The position numbers and the translations under genes are program-made. A stretch of 64,000 nt of DNA from Prorocentrum cordatum (Eukaryota; Sar; Dinophyceae; Prorocentrales; Prorocentraceae): NCBI GenBank assembly GCA_963575745.1, contig CAUYUJ010016061.1, forward strand, positions 189,858-253,857, given 5' to 3'. Under the pieces are notes generated by a model that did no database searches, was not told the DNA's origin, and was given only the letters and a program-made list of their open reading frames with translations. Shown in pieces: positions 1 through 10,384 of this stretch (position 1 is its first letter; each line of letters starts with the position of its first letter).

Positions 1-33
1 CGCCGGTCGCCCCCGCGCTCGCGCGCCCTCCAG

Positions 34-130
34 GTGATCCGCATCGCGGACATGCTCTCCGAGGTGGACCTCGTGCGGCTGCTCGCGGACTCCATCCGGG
101 CGGGCCCCATGCACCGAGGGAGCGGCCGCG
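34..130 (+). CDS. Exon-like fragment, unknown protein
   Basis: The frame beginning right after a CTCCAG acceptor-like sequence (AG at 32-33) reads VIRIADMLSEVDLVRLLADS followed by IRAGPMHRG. It has natural amphipathic-helix composition and high third-position GC. It runs into low-quality sequence after about 130 and hits a stop near 170. I do not recognise the family. It is most likely the tail or an internal exon of a plus-strand gene that starts outside the window; the exon end is not determined. Confidence 0.27.
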
Positions 131-830
131 CGGGCCTCCTCCATGTTCATGGTGTGCATGGTCGTTGAAAGTAGGCATCTTTGCATACATCCAGCTCCCA
201 GTGCACTTTTCAGGCGCCTTCCTACCTCAAGGGCCGATGCGACCTGCTGCGTGGTGTGGTGCCGTGGGCGGGCCCGGAGCCGGTCTACTGTGTCCGCCTT
301 CCTACTCCATGCTTCCAGGTACGTCTTCCGACTGGCGAGTGCAGTCGCGCATATGATTGTTCCCCTCTTCAGCGCGTACCCTGCTGCACGGAAGTTGGGC
401 GCAACGAGACTTTCACGAAATTCTACTCGCGAGTGCGTTGTGAGATGCGGGAAGGGCGCTGCGCGATCGACTCGGTGGCCTGTGCAATCGAGTTGCCTTG
501 CTCGATGCTGTCCGATGGTCACCCAGCTCAGGACCACAGAGGTCTGGGCGTCTCGTGGAACAAGTCCCCGACGTCGCGCCGAGTTCGTTTCCTTTCTTGG
601 GGGCGCCGGAGGGTTCGAGACGCAGAAGAGCTGCCTGCTGGGAGGAGTCGAGATGTCCAGAGGCCAACGGCTCGAAGATGTCGAGTCGCCAGAGGTTTGG
701 GCTTCGGGCCCAGGACCCTCTCGGACCGGTGCCCGTTCTCCGGCCGTAGATTCCTCCAGCGCTTCGATCTCTCCGCCGGCCAGCTGGGAGATTCCGGCCA
801 CTTTCCGACCTAACCGCAAAACGGTGGCGC
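131..830. other. No recognisable gene
   Basis: Mixed-composition DNA with overlapping open frames on both strands but no recognisable domain, strong codon bias or repeat. I see nothing to annotate. Confidence 0.5.
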
Positions 831-1290
831 TTGCTTGCGTGCTCGCTGGGGCATTCTTGGAGCCTCGCGGGGCCTCTTTGGGACACCTTGGAGGCCTCTT
901 GGGGTCTCTTGGGGCGATCCTGGGGGCCTCTGGGGGCCTCTTGGGGGCCTTCCGGCAGTATCGGAGGCCATCATTCGGGAAGGAACCAGCATGTAGATTC
1001 GGATTCCCCCTCTTGGGGGTGATTCGGAGCCTCTAGAGCGCTTTTGGGGGGCATCTTGTGCTGTCTTGGAGCCGTATTGTGCGGTTTTTGGGCCGTCACG
1101 GGGCTGGAGCCTCTTGGGCTGTATTTGACTGAGCTTTGAGGCCTCTTGAGCCGTCTGCGGCAATCGGAAGCTCGAAAAGGCGGTGACGTCAAAATCCTGC
1201 AAAACCATTGCGACATCCACGACATTGAGGCTTTGGTGTCTCTCTTGAGGCTGCCTGGGACTATCTCGGCAATCTCCTGAAGTATTCTGG
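831..1290 (+). repeat. GGCCTCTTGG-type short tandem array
   Basis: Degenerate units of about 10-15 bp such as GGGGGCCTCTTGGG and GGCCGTCTTGG follow one another. A spacer of the type TCGGAAG-CTCGAAAAGGCG lies near 1159-1181 and recurs in the arrays at 6.3, 12.8 and 16.3 kb. No coding signal. Confidence 0.7.
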
Positions 1291-2640
1291 AGTCTGTCTT
1301 TGGGCCATCTTGGAGCGTCCTACCTACTCCTCTCGGTTCTATCGCCCTGGTGGAGCTCCCATGTAACCTTTGCGGCGCTGATAGGGCGCTCTGAAGGGCT
1401 GGGCGACCCCTCCAGGAAATACCGGCATCCGTGGCGAGAGTACCAAGGGGGTATTATTCGCCCCCCCGCGCGCGCGAAGAAGAAATATTCCCGGGGTCCC
1501 ACAAAGCGGGGCGGTGCCCCAGGGTGTGTGTCAGGGTGTGTGTGTGTGTGTGTGTGCGTGTGTGTGAGAGAGAGAGAGAGTTCGATCGGTTTTTGTACCG
1601 AACCGCCCAACACAGATGCCCCCCAGCCGCTGGCAGCTCCCGATAGGTGCCGATAGGTGGGGCATGAGGGGGAATCTGTTTGAAGCACTTCGGTGCACCA
1701 ACGGATCGAACTCATGCCCCCGCTCAGGGTCACCCCTCTTTTTTGGTGTATCCGGATATTGTACGCCTCTTACCAAACATTGTCGGGTGCAGCTTTGGTC
1801 AGCCAGGCAATACTCATCTGGTTGCTGACCGAAAGAGCTGCGATGCCCACCATATTGGGGATGCGTGTATGGCATTGGGGGGGAACTCGCCGAGTTCGGC
1901 GAGTTTCGCAGGCCCCGAAAGGCCCCGCACATGCTCGCTTTTGCTGTGGCTGGGTTGCACGGTGGGGCGCAACGCGGGCATGGCAAGCGCCGCGCGCTTG
2001 GTTTTGCAGGCGTCTGGACGCGTGGTCCGGCGCTTAGACATCTGAGGAGACACTGTGCGCGAGCTCTGGTGCGAAACTTCGCTTGCAGGTCCTTGCAGGG
2101 TCCCAGCGCCATGTCGATTCCGAAGTCATCACGGGGTGGTAATGGTAACGCGTGGGGGGGGCCTCAGGAGTCCCAGGTGCTAAAGTCTCTCGGGACGTCG
2201 TTAGGTACACCGTTGTGGGCCAGCGCAGGATGTCGTATAGAGGTGCCCATTCGGGCACTTGGTTTGCTCCAGGCTCGATTTGGCCCCTCAAAACGCCGAC
2301 GTCGAGCGGCCACTCCCCCGGAAATCCCGCCCCGTTCCCCGGGACTGGCTTCCCATCCTGAGTCGTGTTTTGACGGTCCCGGGGCCTGGCGAAGGCCGAC
2401 AATCACGAAGCTTCACGCCGTGATTCTGTCCAGAAAATCGAGCATGTCTGGGTCTAGGAGGCCTCCGGAAAACGGCTCGATGCGCACCTGCGCCGGCCCC
2501 GCACCCTGAGCGAGGGCCCAGGATATGACACATCGGGCATGTACTTCTTCTGACGTGCGGGCAGGCAGCGCCTCTGCCTCTTGCCAAGGGCGCCCGCGGG
2601 AGTGGAGTGGAGTGGTTCAGTGGCAACTCGTGGGAGCCTT
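1291..2640. other. No recognisable gene; small microsatellite
   Basis: Contains a (TG)n/(GA)n run at about 1527-1580. The open frames here are short, overlapping and without domain signal. Confidence 0.5.
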
Positions 2641-2735
2641 GCCGACGTCGCCGCTGCATCGCCGACGTCGCCAATGCATCGCCGATGCGAGGGAGGAGAT
2701 CCTTCGGCCCCATCCACTCCGACCCCGCATAGGAG
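2641..2735 (+). repeat. GATGCATCGGCGATG palindromic element, partial copy (family A)
   Basis: Holds the family-A core (GCATCGCCGATGC type) and the right end CATCCACTCCGACCCC followed by AGGAGGCCTC. The left end is missing or diverged. Fuller copies are at 30826, 44265, 46965 and 59178. Confidence 0.55.
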
Positions 2736-4273
2736 GCCTCTTACGGATTCGTTCCGGACCGTTCCAGGACGCTCTCAGAGCGTTCCGCAAGGCGCGGCAC
2801 ATGCTTCAGAACTGCCGGACCTCGGAGATCCACGACTTCGGTAGCAAACTTGGGGAGGATGGTGTGTCCTCAGAGTTTCGCCTGTGGAGCGCACTGGCGT
2901 GCCGTGGCGTCTGGTAGTCGACGAGGAAGCACCGATCCAGCGCCGCTTTGCATCGACCCAGCGTGTACCAGCGAAGAGTGCCTTGTGTTCCCAGAACCAC
3001 CGTCAACTGCGCAGCGGCCAGCCAGGCGTGCACCACACGGCCCGTCGTGCGAGCACCGCCGGAGAGGAAGCCCTACGCGCGCGACCGTCCAGAATTTTGC
3101 CATTCAGTGTCATTTCTTTCTCTCTCTCTCTCTCTCTCTCGCTCTATCTCTCTTTCTACCTGCCCTTTGCGGCCTCCGTGCTCGCCCTCAGTTCTCGTGC
3201 GTGGCCTTCTGCCTGCCTGGCTGCTTGGGGTCAGGGGGCTGCTTTTGGCAGGGGCGTTCGGATGCAACTCCCGGGAGGTTGCATTCAGCATCGGCGCTGG
3301 TAGAATTATCCGTGGTCGAAGGACTCGGGTATAGCCAGGACCCCAGGTAAGGGGACCCAGTTAGTGGTAGGGCCCTGGAGCCCCTAAATTTGCCAGAATC
3401 ACTAAACCAGGCCTGCCGTAGCTGGTGTTTTTTCGGGTGACGGCAGTTTCGGTTAGTGGAATGGGGCTGGAGGGCGTCCCCCAGTACACATCACCATACC
3501 AGGTCCCACTAAACCCAGTTCTGCCCACGCCCGAAAGACGGCCGAACGTTGCTTACTTCCGTTTAGCCTGGTTCAATCCAGCCAAATCCCATGTGTTTTC
3601 CATCTTTCGGGTTTACCCTTAATCGTGGGGGGTAGGGGTAGGGTTCGCATCTGGCCCCCTACCTAATCGATCGTATGAAGACCTCCCGGAAGCTGCGCTC
3701 GAGTGAGGGTGGAGCGGGCTGCGGGTCAGGTGGACTACCTCGCGGACGGCGACGGGGTGCGCGACAGCACGGTCCACTCTTCCCCATCAGCGGCAGCCGC
3801 GCTCCCCGCATGCATGTAAGCAGCTCGAGGCACGCTCGACAGCTTCCGGGAAGCTGGAGACGGCGAGCGTGGGAGTCGGTCGGGCGGCAGCGAGGGCAAG
3901 AAACGGGGGGGGGATCGAGAACTGCAGGAAAGTGGCTTCGAAACTGCCCCGAAGTTGCCACTGCGGTCCCAGCAGGTGCACGAAAGGTGCTCGTTTCTTC
4001 ACCCCACGTTTGCTGCCCAAGGTTCACGAACTCCCGACGGAGACGACGCCCTTCCTAGCCTGCCGCTCAGGAAGGCGAGGTTGTTTGCGTGAGAGTGCCC
4101 CTGTCCTCCACAGGACATGACTCGCTGACCTCATCGTCCTCCGCCTCGCCCCGCCTCGCGTGCGCTCCCCGCACCCCTGCCCGCCCTCTGCCCCTTCTTT
4201 CCGTGTGACTCTTGCCAGTCGGGAATGCGCGAGGGGAGCGACGAGGTCCTCCTCTTTGCGCTTCTTGCCATCC
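2736..4273. other. No recognisable gene; CT tract inside
   Basis: A (CT)n tract lies at about 3118-3155. The rest is unassigned; open frames in this stretch show no family signal. Confidence 0.45.
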
Positions 4274-4295
4274 TCCGTAGCCGGCTTGGCTTAAG
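4274..4295 (+). other. Degenerate dinoflagellate spliced-leader relic
   Basis: The 22 bases match the dinoflagellate SL at 18 of 22 positions: TCCGTAGCC is intact, then three substitutions, then TTGGCT, one substitution, and AAG. It ends 18 bp before the ATG at 4314. A genomic SL relic directly upstream of an intronless gene is the known signature of a trans-spliced mRNA that was reverse-transcribed and reinserted. A chance match this good next to a start codon is unlikely but was not computed. Confidence 0.75.
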
Positions 4296-4313
4296 GCTGC
4301 CGTGATCCAGGAG

Positions 4314-5303
4314 ATGAGCATGAGCGTTGGCACAACCGCGGCCGTCGCCGCCTTGGCAGCCGCCGGAGCAGTTGCTATTTTTCTCCTGGGTCGCCACTGG
4401 GCGCCTCCCAGACCCGATGATGATGACGAGACCATCGCAGTTCTGCCGCCCAGCCCACAGCCGCGAGCGCCCTCCGCTGTAGACTTGTCTGGTGCTCGGC
4501 TGAAGCGCCTCGCCTCCGCGGGCTTTACTACGCCGCTGGAGCGCCGCTCGGAGGACGGCGTCTGCATCATCAGCCTGGGAGGTGCGGGCGAGGCGGCCCA
4601 TGCTTGGGGCACGAAGGCGGCCGAGCATCGCCTCTATCCTGCGGCCGTGATCGCGCTGGACGAAGCGCTCGACGCGGCGGAGAAGGACGAGGCAATCCGG
4701 GCCGTGGTGGTAACCGCCGAGGGCAAGTTTTTTTGCAACGGGTTTGACCTCAAGTTCTTGCAGGAGCACCCAAGCCTGATGGACGACGTGCAGCGCGCGA
4801 CAGAGATGCTGTGCGCTCGCATCCTGCGATTCCCCAAGCCCACCATCGCGGCGGTGAATGGCCATGCATGCGCAGCTGGCGCGATGCTGATGCTGTGTTT
4901 CGACGAGATCGTCATGAACAGCGAGCGCGGCTTCTGCTTCGTGCCAGGCATCGACCTGGGCCTCACCTACTCGCCGGGCATGTCAGCGCTCATGTCTGCG
5001 CGGCTGCCCTTCGCGCTGCGCCACGGCTTCATCGTCATGGGCGAGCGGTTGACCGCGCTGCAGCTGGCCCAGCACGGCGCCGTCAGGCCCGCGCCTGCGG
5101 CGTGCGTGCTGTCGGACGCGGTGGCCCGAGCCGTCGCGCTCAAGTCGAAGGCGGCGCACGGCCACACGATGAGCGCGATCAAGAGCACGCTCTACCACGA
5201 GGCGCTCGCCGCCCTCGAGGTCGAGCCCGACGCCATCGTGGTCGATCCAACGTTCGTCCCGATTGAGGACCGCACAGCCCACCCCCCGCTGCCGACCTCG
5301 TGA
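4314..5303 (+). CDS. Enoyl-CoA hydratase/isomerase family protein, membrane-anchored
   Basis: A 329-residue crotonase-fold protein, closest in feel to plant-type delta3,delta2-enoyl-CoA isomerases, which move double bonds during beta-oxidation of unsaturated fatty acids. Residues about 5-27 form an Ala-rich hydrophobic segment (probable membrane anchor or targeting peptide), followed by a Pro/Asp linker. The crotonase core runs from about 75 to 310: FFCNGFDL at 139-146 and NGHACAAGAM at 182-191 supply the two oxyanion-hole backbone positions. The segment FVPGIDLGLTYSPGM (about 209-223) covers the region where isomerases often carry a catalytic Glu; here the residue after Pro is Gly212, so the activity is uncertain. 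There is no C-terminal PTS1 tripeptide (ends PTS). I chose the ATG at 4314; the frame stays open a few codons upstream (no ATG) into the SL relic. The gene is uninterrupted, consistent with retroposition. Confidence 0.85.
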   Translation: MSMSVGTTAAVAALAAAGAVAIFLLGRHWAPPRPDDDDETIAVLPPSPQPRAPSAVDLSGARLKRLASAGFTTPLERRSEDGVCIISLGGAGEAAHAWGTKAAEHRLYPAAVIALDEALDAAEKDEAIRAVVVTAEGKFFCNGFDLKFLQEHPSLMDDVQRATEMLCARILRFPKPTIAAVNGHACAAGAMLMLCFDEIVMNSERGFCFVPGIDLGLTYSPGMSALMSARLPFALRHGFIVMGERLTALQLAQHGAVRPAPAACVLSDAVARAVALKSKAAHGHTMSAIKSTLYHEALAALEVEPDAIVVDPTFVPIEDRTAHPPLPTS

Positions 5304-5318
5304 TCCAGGGGGGACTGG

Positions 5319-5408
5319 TGATCCAGGGGGTTCTTGCTGGGGGTGCGGCGGCTTCTTGGGAGAGGCCACAAGAGCACCCCCACCCTCGGCCAGGACCCCC
5401 TGGAACAC
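5319..5408. repeat. Foldback (inverted repeat)
   Basis: GATCCAGGGGGTTCTTGC followed by TGGGGGTG on the left pairs imperfectly with CACCCCCACC and AGGACCCCCTGGAAC on the right, arms of about 28 bp around a short loop. It starts about 15 bp past the isomerase stop codon, so it would lie in the 3' UTR and could fold in the RNA. Confidence 0.55.
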
Positions 5409-6141
5409 CGGGTCGGGAGTGGGGCTTAGGGCTTAGTGGTTCTTGGAAGCGGCAGCGCCTTTCTGTTGTACCGTTCCAGATATTCCCCAAACAGTGCTTG
5501 CACTTAGGGGTTCTTATTCTTGTGCTTACGGCACACCGCCGACTCCATGGGGAACTGGCGGTTGTTGTGGGTTGCTCCTGAGAGTTTCTTGGGCGCCTGT
5601 GGTTTTTGGGGGGGCCTGTGGGGGGCCTCTTGGAGTTTCGTGGAGGGTCCTCACGGGTTTCGGGGGGCCGAAGGCTCGAGATGCGGGCTCGGGTTGCTCT
5701 CTGGCGCGGTTTGGCATGCACGTGTGTTTGAGCAGCCTGTTGCGGCGCGAAGTGCAATTCTTCGGCTGCGACAGGAAGATATGCGGGGGAAAGGAGCCTG
5801 TTGCGGCGCAGAGCGCAAGTCTTCGGTTGTTGCAGGATGTGGTGCGCGAGAGAAGGAGCAGGACGGGGGAGAACCCACGTGTCAATTTGGCATGCGTTTG
5901 TCAAAGGCATTTTGGAACCGTCGTGCGGGTCTCGGGGCGAGGTGTGGGGCGTGTCGAGGCCCTCTTGAACAATGCAGCGCGCGCTCGCCAAAGATGCCCC
6001 CGGGGCCCGCGGCAATCGCATCGACCGCAGTCATTTCTGCGGCCCGCATGTTCAATGTCCCCGGTGCAAGCTCTGGGGGATAGGCGAGAACCTACGTGTA
6101 CTAACGACAGGCATGTATTCAAATTCAGAGGAAAAACGATA
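5409..6141. other. No recognisable gene
   Basis: Open frames exist on both strands but are overlapping and carry no domain. A loosely repeated phrase (CTGTTGCGGCGC followed by AGTnCTTCGG) occurs at about 5738 and 5800. Confidence 0.45.
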
Positions 6142-6356
6142 ATCGAAGACGCCTACGGCGAATCACCGCCGCACCCTGCCTTTTTGGAAGCGCCTATGTG
6201 GCCGAACGTTGAGGCCAGACCTGCCAAGCTATCGGACCATGTGTTCCCCGAATCGGTTTGGAAAGCCTTCGAGGAACACGTGAGCATCTTGAAGGTCATA
6301 TTGGCCGTCGGGAGGCCATTTTGACCCTTTCGGGGCCTTCTTGGAGGACGTCTTGG
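6142..6356 (+). repeat. 215-bp dispersed repeat, copy 1
   Basis: Aligns with 15954-16167 with about 12 differences by eye (about 94% identity), and more weakly with 12595-12680. A 60-codon frame ending at 6324 is open in both long copies, but about six of ten coding differences change the amino acid, so selection on a protein is not indicated. Confidence 0.8.
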
Positions 6357-7560
6357 AGGGCTCTTGGGCCGTCTTGGAGGCCATCTTGAGCGCCTTGGTG
6401 TCCTCTTGGGCCGCCTTGGGGGCCTCTTGGGGCCGTCTTGGACCTCTTCGGCGATCTCTGGGGGCACTTGGGCCTTCTCAGGCCGTCGGAAGGCCGAACA
6501 AAAAGCAAATGCCACAATCCTTCCAAAAACCTTTCTGGAGGCCCTCTTGGAGGCCTCTTGGGCCGCCTTGGGCCATCTGAGGGCCATCTTCGGCCGTCTT
6601 GGTGGGCCCCTGGCCCGTCTGACGCCGTCGGAGTCTGTTTGTGGGGCCTCTCTGGGCCGACTTGGGGCCCTCTTGGAATGCTCAAGGGCCGTCTTGGAGG
6701 CCAGCTTGGGCGTCTTAAAGGCCTCTTGGGCCGTCTTGGGGGCCTCTTGGGGCCGTCTTGGGGGCCTCTTGGGCCGTTCTGGGGCCATCTTGGAGGCCTT
6801 GTGGGCGATCTTGGGGCGATCTCTGGGGGCTCTTGGGCCGTCTCGGGCCGTCGAAAGGCCGAAAAGAAGCAAATGTCAAAATCCTTCACAAACCATACGG
6901 AAAATCAATGTTTTTGGCCTTGTGTGACCTTCCTGGAGGCCCTCTTGGAGGCCTCTTGGGTCGTCTTGGGCCAGCTTCGAGCCAACTTCGGCCATCTTGG
7001 TGGGTTCCTGGCCCGCCTGACGCCGTCGGGAGCCGTCTTGGGGGCCTCTCTGAACCGACTTGGGGTCCTCTTGGGGCGCTTCGGGGCCGTCTTGGAGGCC
7101 ATCTTGGGCGTCTTGGAGGTCTCTTGGGCGATCTTGGGGCCCTCTTGGGGCCGTCTCGGGGGCCCTTGTGCCATCAAGGGGCTCTCTTGGAGGCCTCTTG
7201 GGCGATCTTGGGGCGATCTTGAGGGCCTCTTGGGCCGTCATGATCCGTCGGAATGCCGAAAAGAAGCAAATGCCAAAATCCTTATAAAAGAAATAAATAA
7301 AATCAGATAAAGAAAATCAATAATTTTGTCTTCTTCGGACCCTCCTGGAGGACCTCTTGAAGGCCTCTTGGGTCGTTTTGGGCCGTCTTGGAGGCTTCTT
7401 GGGCGAACTTGGAGATATCTTGGATTCTCTTGGGCCGTCATGAGGCTGTCTTGGACCATCTTGGGCGGACTTGGAGGCCATCTTGGACCATCTTGGAGGC
7501 CATCTTGGGCCAACGTGGCCATCTTGGAGGCCATCTTGAGCCGTCGTGGAGGACTTTTGT
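6306..7560 (+). repeat. Higher-order GGCC-CTTGG tandem array
   Basis: Units of 10-15 bp (GGCCGTCTTGG, AGGCCTCTTGG, AGGCCATCTTGG) are organised into larger blocks separated by an A-rich spacer of the form GTCGGAAnGCCGAA-AAG-CAAATGCCA. The spacers sit near 6483, 6848 and 7246, giving a block period of about 365-400 bp. It is open in several frames because stop codons are absent from the unit; I do not regard these frames as genes. Confidence 0.8.
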
Positions 7561-8035
7561 TACAGATTGAGGTCCTTCCCTGGACCCCGGCGGGACGCGC
7601 CGGAGCCCCAGGTCGGGGGCGGAAAAGAGGGGGGTGATGACTAGGGGGGGTGGATATCATGGCGTGGGCCATGATATTTCCACAGACTTCATGGCGCCTC
7701 TTCTTATTTCATTACGTCCCTGGCCCCCCCGCTGGGCCGCACACATGCCGCTGGTCATGATTTGCACCCCCCACTCTTGGACACCCCCCTCTTGGCCGCT
7801 CCCGATCAGGGGGAGTTCTTTTCTTTTGGAACAGAACCAGAACCAAAACCGAAATCGTCTAGCACGCCAGGCACCCCTGTGATGAATCAACAGGGGGCGG
7901 CGGATCCTCGAGCCTTCGGCACATCCCGCCACTGCGCCTGGGTTGCGGGCCGGAGGCCGCGCGGATGTCGGACGGGATCTCGCCGGAGGCGTCTCGCGGG
8001 CGTTTGGTCGGGAGCCTCGAGACGGGGGTCAGTGC
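7561..8035. other. No recognisable gene; one short dispersed repeat
   Basis: The stretch 7869-7955 (CACCCCTGTGATGAATCAAC, then CGGCGGAT and CATCCCGCCACTGCGCCTG) recurs in diverged form at 16171-16255. Nothing else is recognisable. Confidence 0.5.
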
Positions 8036-8215
8036 AGACGGGGGTCAGCCAGAGCGCCGGATCTTGCAGGATCCTTCAGCGCCAGGGTCGCATTGACCCG
8101 GGCTTGGGCGCAGGATCCTGCAGGATCCTTCGCATTGACCCGGGTTTGGGTGCAGGATCTTGCAGCATTTTGCAGGCCTGATTGACCCGGGTCTGGATTG
8201 ACCCGGGTCAGAAGA
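8036..8215 (+). repeat. Degenerate tandem repeat of GCAGGATCCTG / ATTGACCCGGGT
   Basis: About four to six copies of GCAGGATCTTGCAGGATCC and GATTGACCCGGGT(C/T)TGG alternate. Both motifs are partly palindromic. No coding signal. Confidence 0.7.
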
Positions 8216-8239
8216 TCCCCGATTTGGGAAGCAGTTTTA

Positions 8240-9430
8240 GAACTTCCTGGGGGACTCTGAGGAGTGGTTTGGGGGCCTCGCGGAGCTCCATGGCAGCCTA
8301 TTGGGGGTTGTTGGGACAGCTGGTCGGCAGCTCGGGGTAGAAGGCTCGAAGTGTCTGTGCGGGCTTCCCATCTGGACCCCCTCTTGGGACTGTCGCGGGG
8401 GCCCCCTGGGCCGTCGTGTTTTTTGTTTTTGTTTCTGACCGGTCGTAGGGCCCTCTTGGGTTGCCTGAGAGCCATCTGGGAGGCCTCTTAAACCGTCTTG
8501 GGGCGACCCAGGGGGCTTCTTGGGCTGTCTTGGGTGTTGTGATCGCAGGAGAGGCGAAGCTGCTAAACATACCGGTATTGGGGGCCTCTTGGAGCGTCTT
8601 GGTTGCTTATTGGGCCGTCTGGAGGCCAGCGTAAACGTTTTCGATCGATCATTCGGCGGCTCGTGGCCCTTTTGGGCCGTCCAGAGGGCCTCTTGGTGCC
8701 CTCCTGGCTTGTCTTGGGGCCATCTGTCCCCCCGTTTGGGTCCTCTGAGAGCCCTCTGTGGGTCCTTTTGGGCCGTCTTGGCGCGACCGACGAGGCTTCT
8801 TGGGCTGTCTGGGATGTTGTGACCGCAGGAGAGGCGAATGTGCTAAACACGCACGTGTTCCAATGGAAATGTGGCGATTGGTGCTCTTTGAGACCATCTT
8901 GGAACGCCTCTTGGGGATTTCTTGGGGCGTCTTGGGTGCCTCTTGGGCCGTTTGGAGGCCAGCATGGGCGTTGCGTTTTCGATCGGTCTATTCGGCAATT
9001 CGTGGCCCTCGTGGGCCGTCCGAGGGGGCCTCTTGGTGCCCTCCCGGCCTGCCTTTGGGGTCCCCTGCCGCCCCGTTTGGGTCGTCTGAGAGCATATCTG
9101 GGGAGCCTCTCGAGGCGTCTTGGGACGACCCTGGAGGCTTCTTGAGCTGCCTTGGGTGTTGCGATCGCAGGGCAGGCGAGTATGCTAAAAAAGCAAGTGT
9201 TCCCATGGAGATGGGGCGGCTGTTGCTCTTTGAGGCCGTCTGGGGACGCCTCTTGAGGATTTGCTGGGGCTTCGTGGAGGCATTTTGGGCCGTTTGGAGG
9301 CCAGCGTGGACGTTTGCGATCGATCGTGCGGCGGCTCGTGGCCCTCTTGGACCGTCCAGAGGGTCTCTTGGTGCCCTCTTGGCCTGTTTTGGGGCCCTCT
9401 GCCCCCCGTGGCGCGTTCGCCCGGTCCACG
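8240..9430 (+). repeat. Higher-order GGCC-CTTGG array, second type
   Basis: Same short units as at 6.3-7.6 kb, but the block spacer is TGTTGTGATCGCAGGAGAGG followed by CGAA and GCTAAACA. Spacers lie near 8536, 8817 and 9157, so blocks of about 280-340 bp. Other block-specific phrases (CGATCGATC-TTCGGCGGCTCGTGGCC; CCATCTGTCCCCCCGTTTGG) recur once per block. Confidence 0.8.
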
Positions 9431-9540
9431 GGACCCCCCCCGCCTCCAAATCGACCCGACGGGACTCCCAGGGCAGGGTATTGGGGGAGGGGGAAACATT
9501 TCACACACCGATGAACCCCAAACGGTTGGCAAGGAACTGG

Positions 9541-9822
9541 GCCTGTGTGGCAGTCTGGCGGCTATGCTGTCGCCGTCGCCGCCCCGTCGCCGTCTCGTCG
9601 CCATCTCGTCGCCGCCCGTCGTCTGGGCCTGTGTGGCGGTCTGGCGGCTGTATTGTCGCCGACGCCGCATCGTCGCCGCCCGTCGTCTGAGTTTGTGTGG
9701 CGGTCCGGGCGGCTATGTTGTCGCAGTCGCCGCCGCGTCGCCGCCTCTTCGCCGCCCGTCGTCTTGGCCTGTGTGACGGTCTTGCGGCTATGCCGTCGCC
9801 ACCTCGTCGCCGCATCTTAGCC
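9541..9822 (+). repeat. Tandem GTCGCCGCC / TGTGTGGCGGTCTGGCGG repeat
   Basis: About four units of 65-85 bp, each with CTGTGTGGCGGTCTGGCGGC, TATGTTGTCGC and runs of GTCGCCGCC. The same unit is found at 19055-19205. In both places it is followed immediately by a TGCACCACATAG array. Confidence 0.75.
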
Positions 9823-9829
9823 AAATTTG

Positions 9830-10265
9830 TTCACCATGTAGACTGCATACCATACATTGTCAAACCTACATTGCACCATATAGGCTGCACCTCATAGATG
9901 GCTCCACATAGGTAGTGCAACCTGTATAGCACCGCGTAGAATGCACCACATGCATTGCACCACGTATGCTGTACCAGGTATTTTGCCCAATATTACTTGC
10001 GCGTACATCATGATATATATATATATATATGTATTGCGCCACATGTGCTGACCAACGCAGATTGCACAACATACACTGCACCACATATTGCACAACGCTG
10101 ACTGCACCACATAGGTTGCACAACGTGTATATACCTATAGATTTGCATAGATATGGCACTACAGAGGTGGATCCACACAGATGTTACAACCCTTTATTAA
10201 TTGCACCGCGAAGATTACACCTCACATGTTGCCCCACATACAGTGCACAACCTGGATTCTCCTTT
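9830..10265 (+). repeat. TGCACCACATAG short tandem array, copy 1
   Basis: Degenerate 15-17 bp units of the form (A/G)TTGCACCACATAGA with CACAACATAG variants, interrupted by a small (TA)n run at 10015-10030. Related arrays are at 11565-11850 and 19207-19475. Confidence 0.75.
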
Positions 10266-10384
10266 CTAAAAAGAGAATAGACTCTACCCGCCCCCCGGGC
10301 GTTATCCCCCCCTTTCGGGTATGTAAATCATGTATGATTGTGACACATGTCCATCCGAAATATGAATTTACACTGTCCCAGGGG

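Noticed and set aside
3560-3590. tRNA T-arm-like GGTTCAATCC
   Set aside because: No matching D-arm, anticodon arm or acceptor stem could be built upstream.
3600-3660. Telomere-like GGGTAGGGGTAGGGTT
   Set aside because: Only two or three irregular units, not the TTTAGGG-type tandem expected of algal telomeres.
9830-10265. CRISPR-like array
   Set aside because: Units are degenerate and contiguous without unique spacers, and the sequence is eukaryotic.
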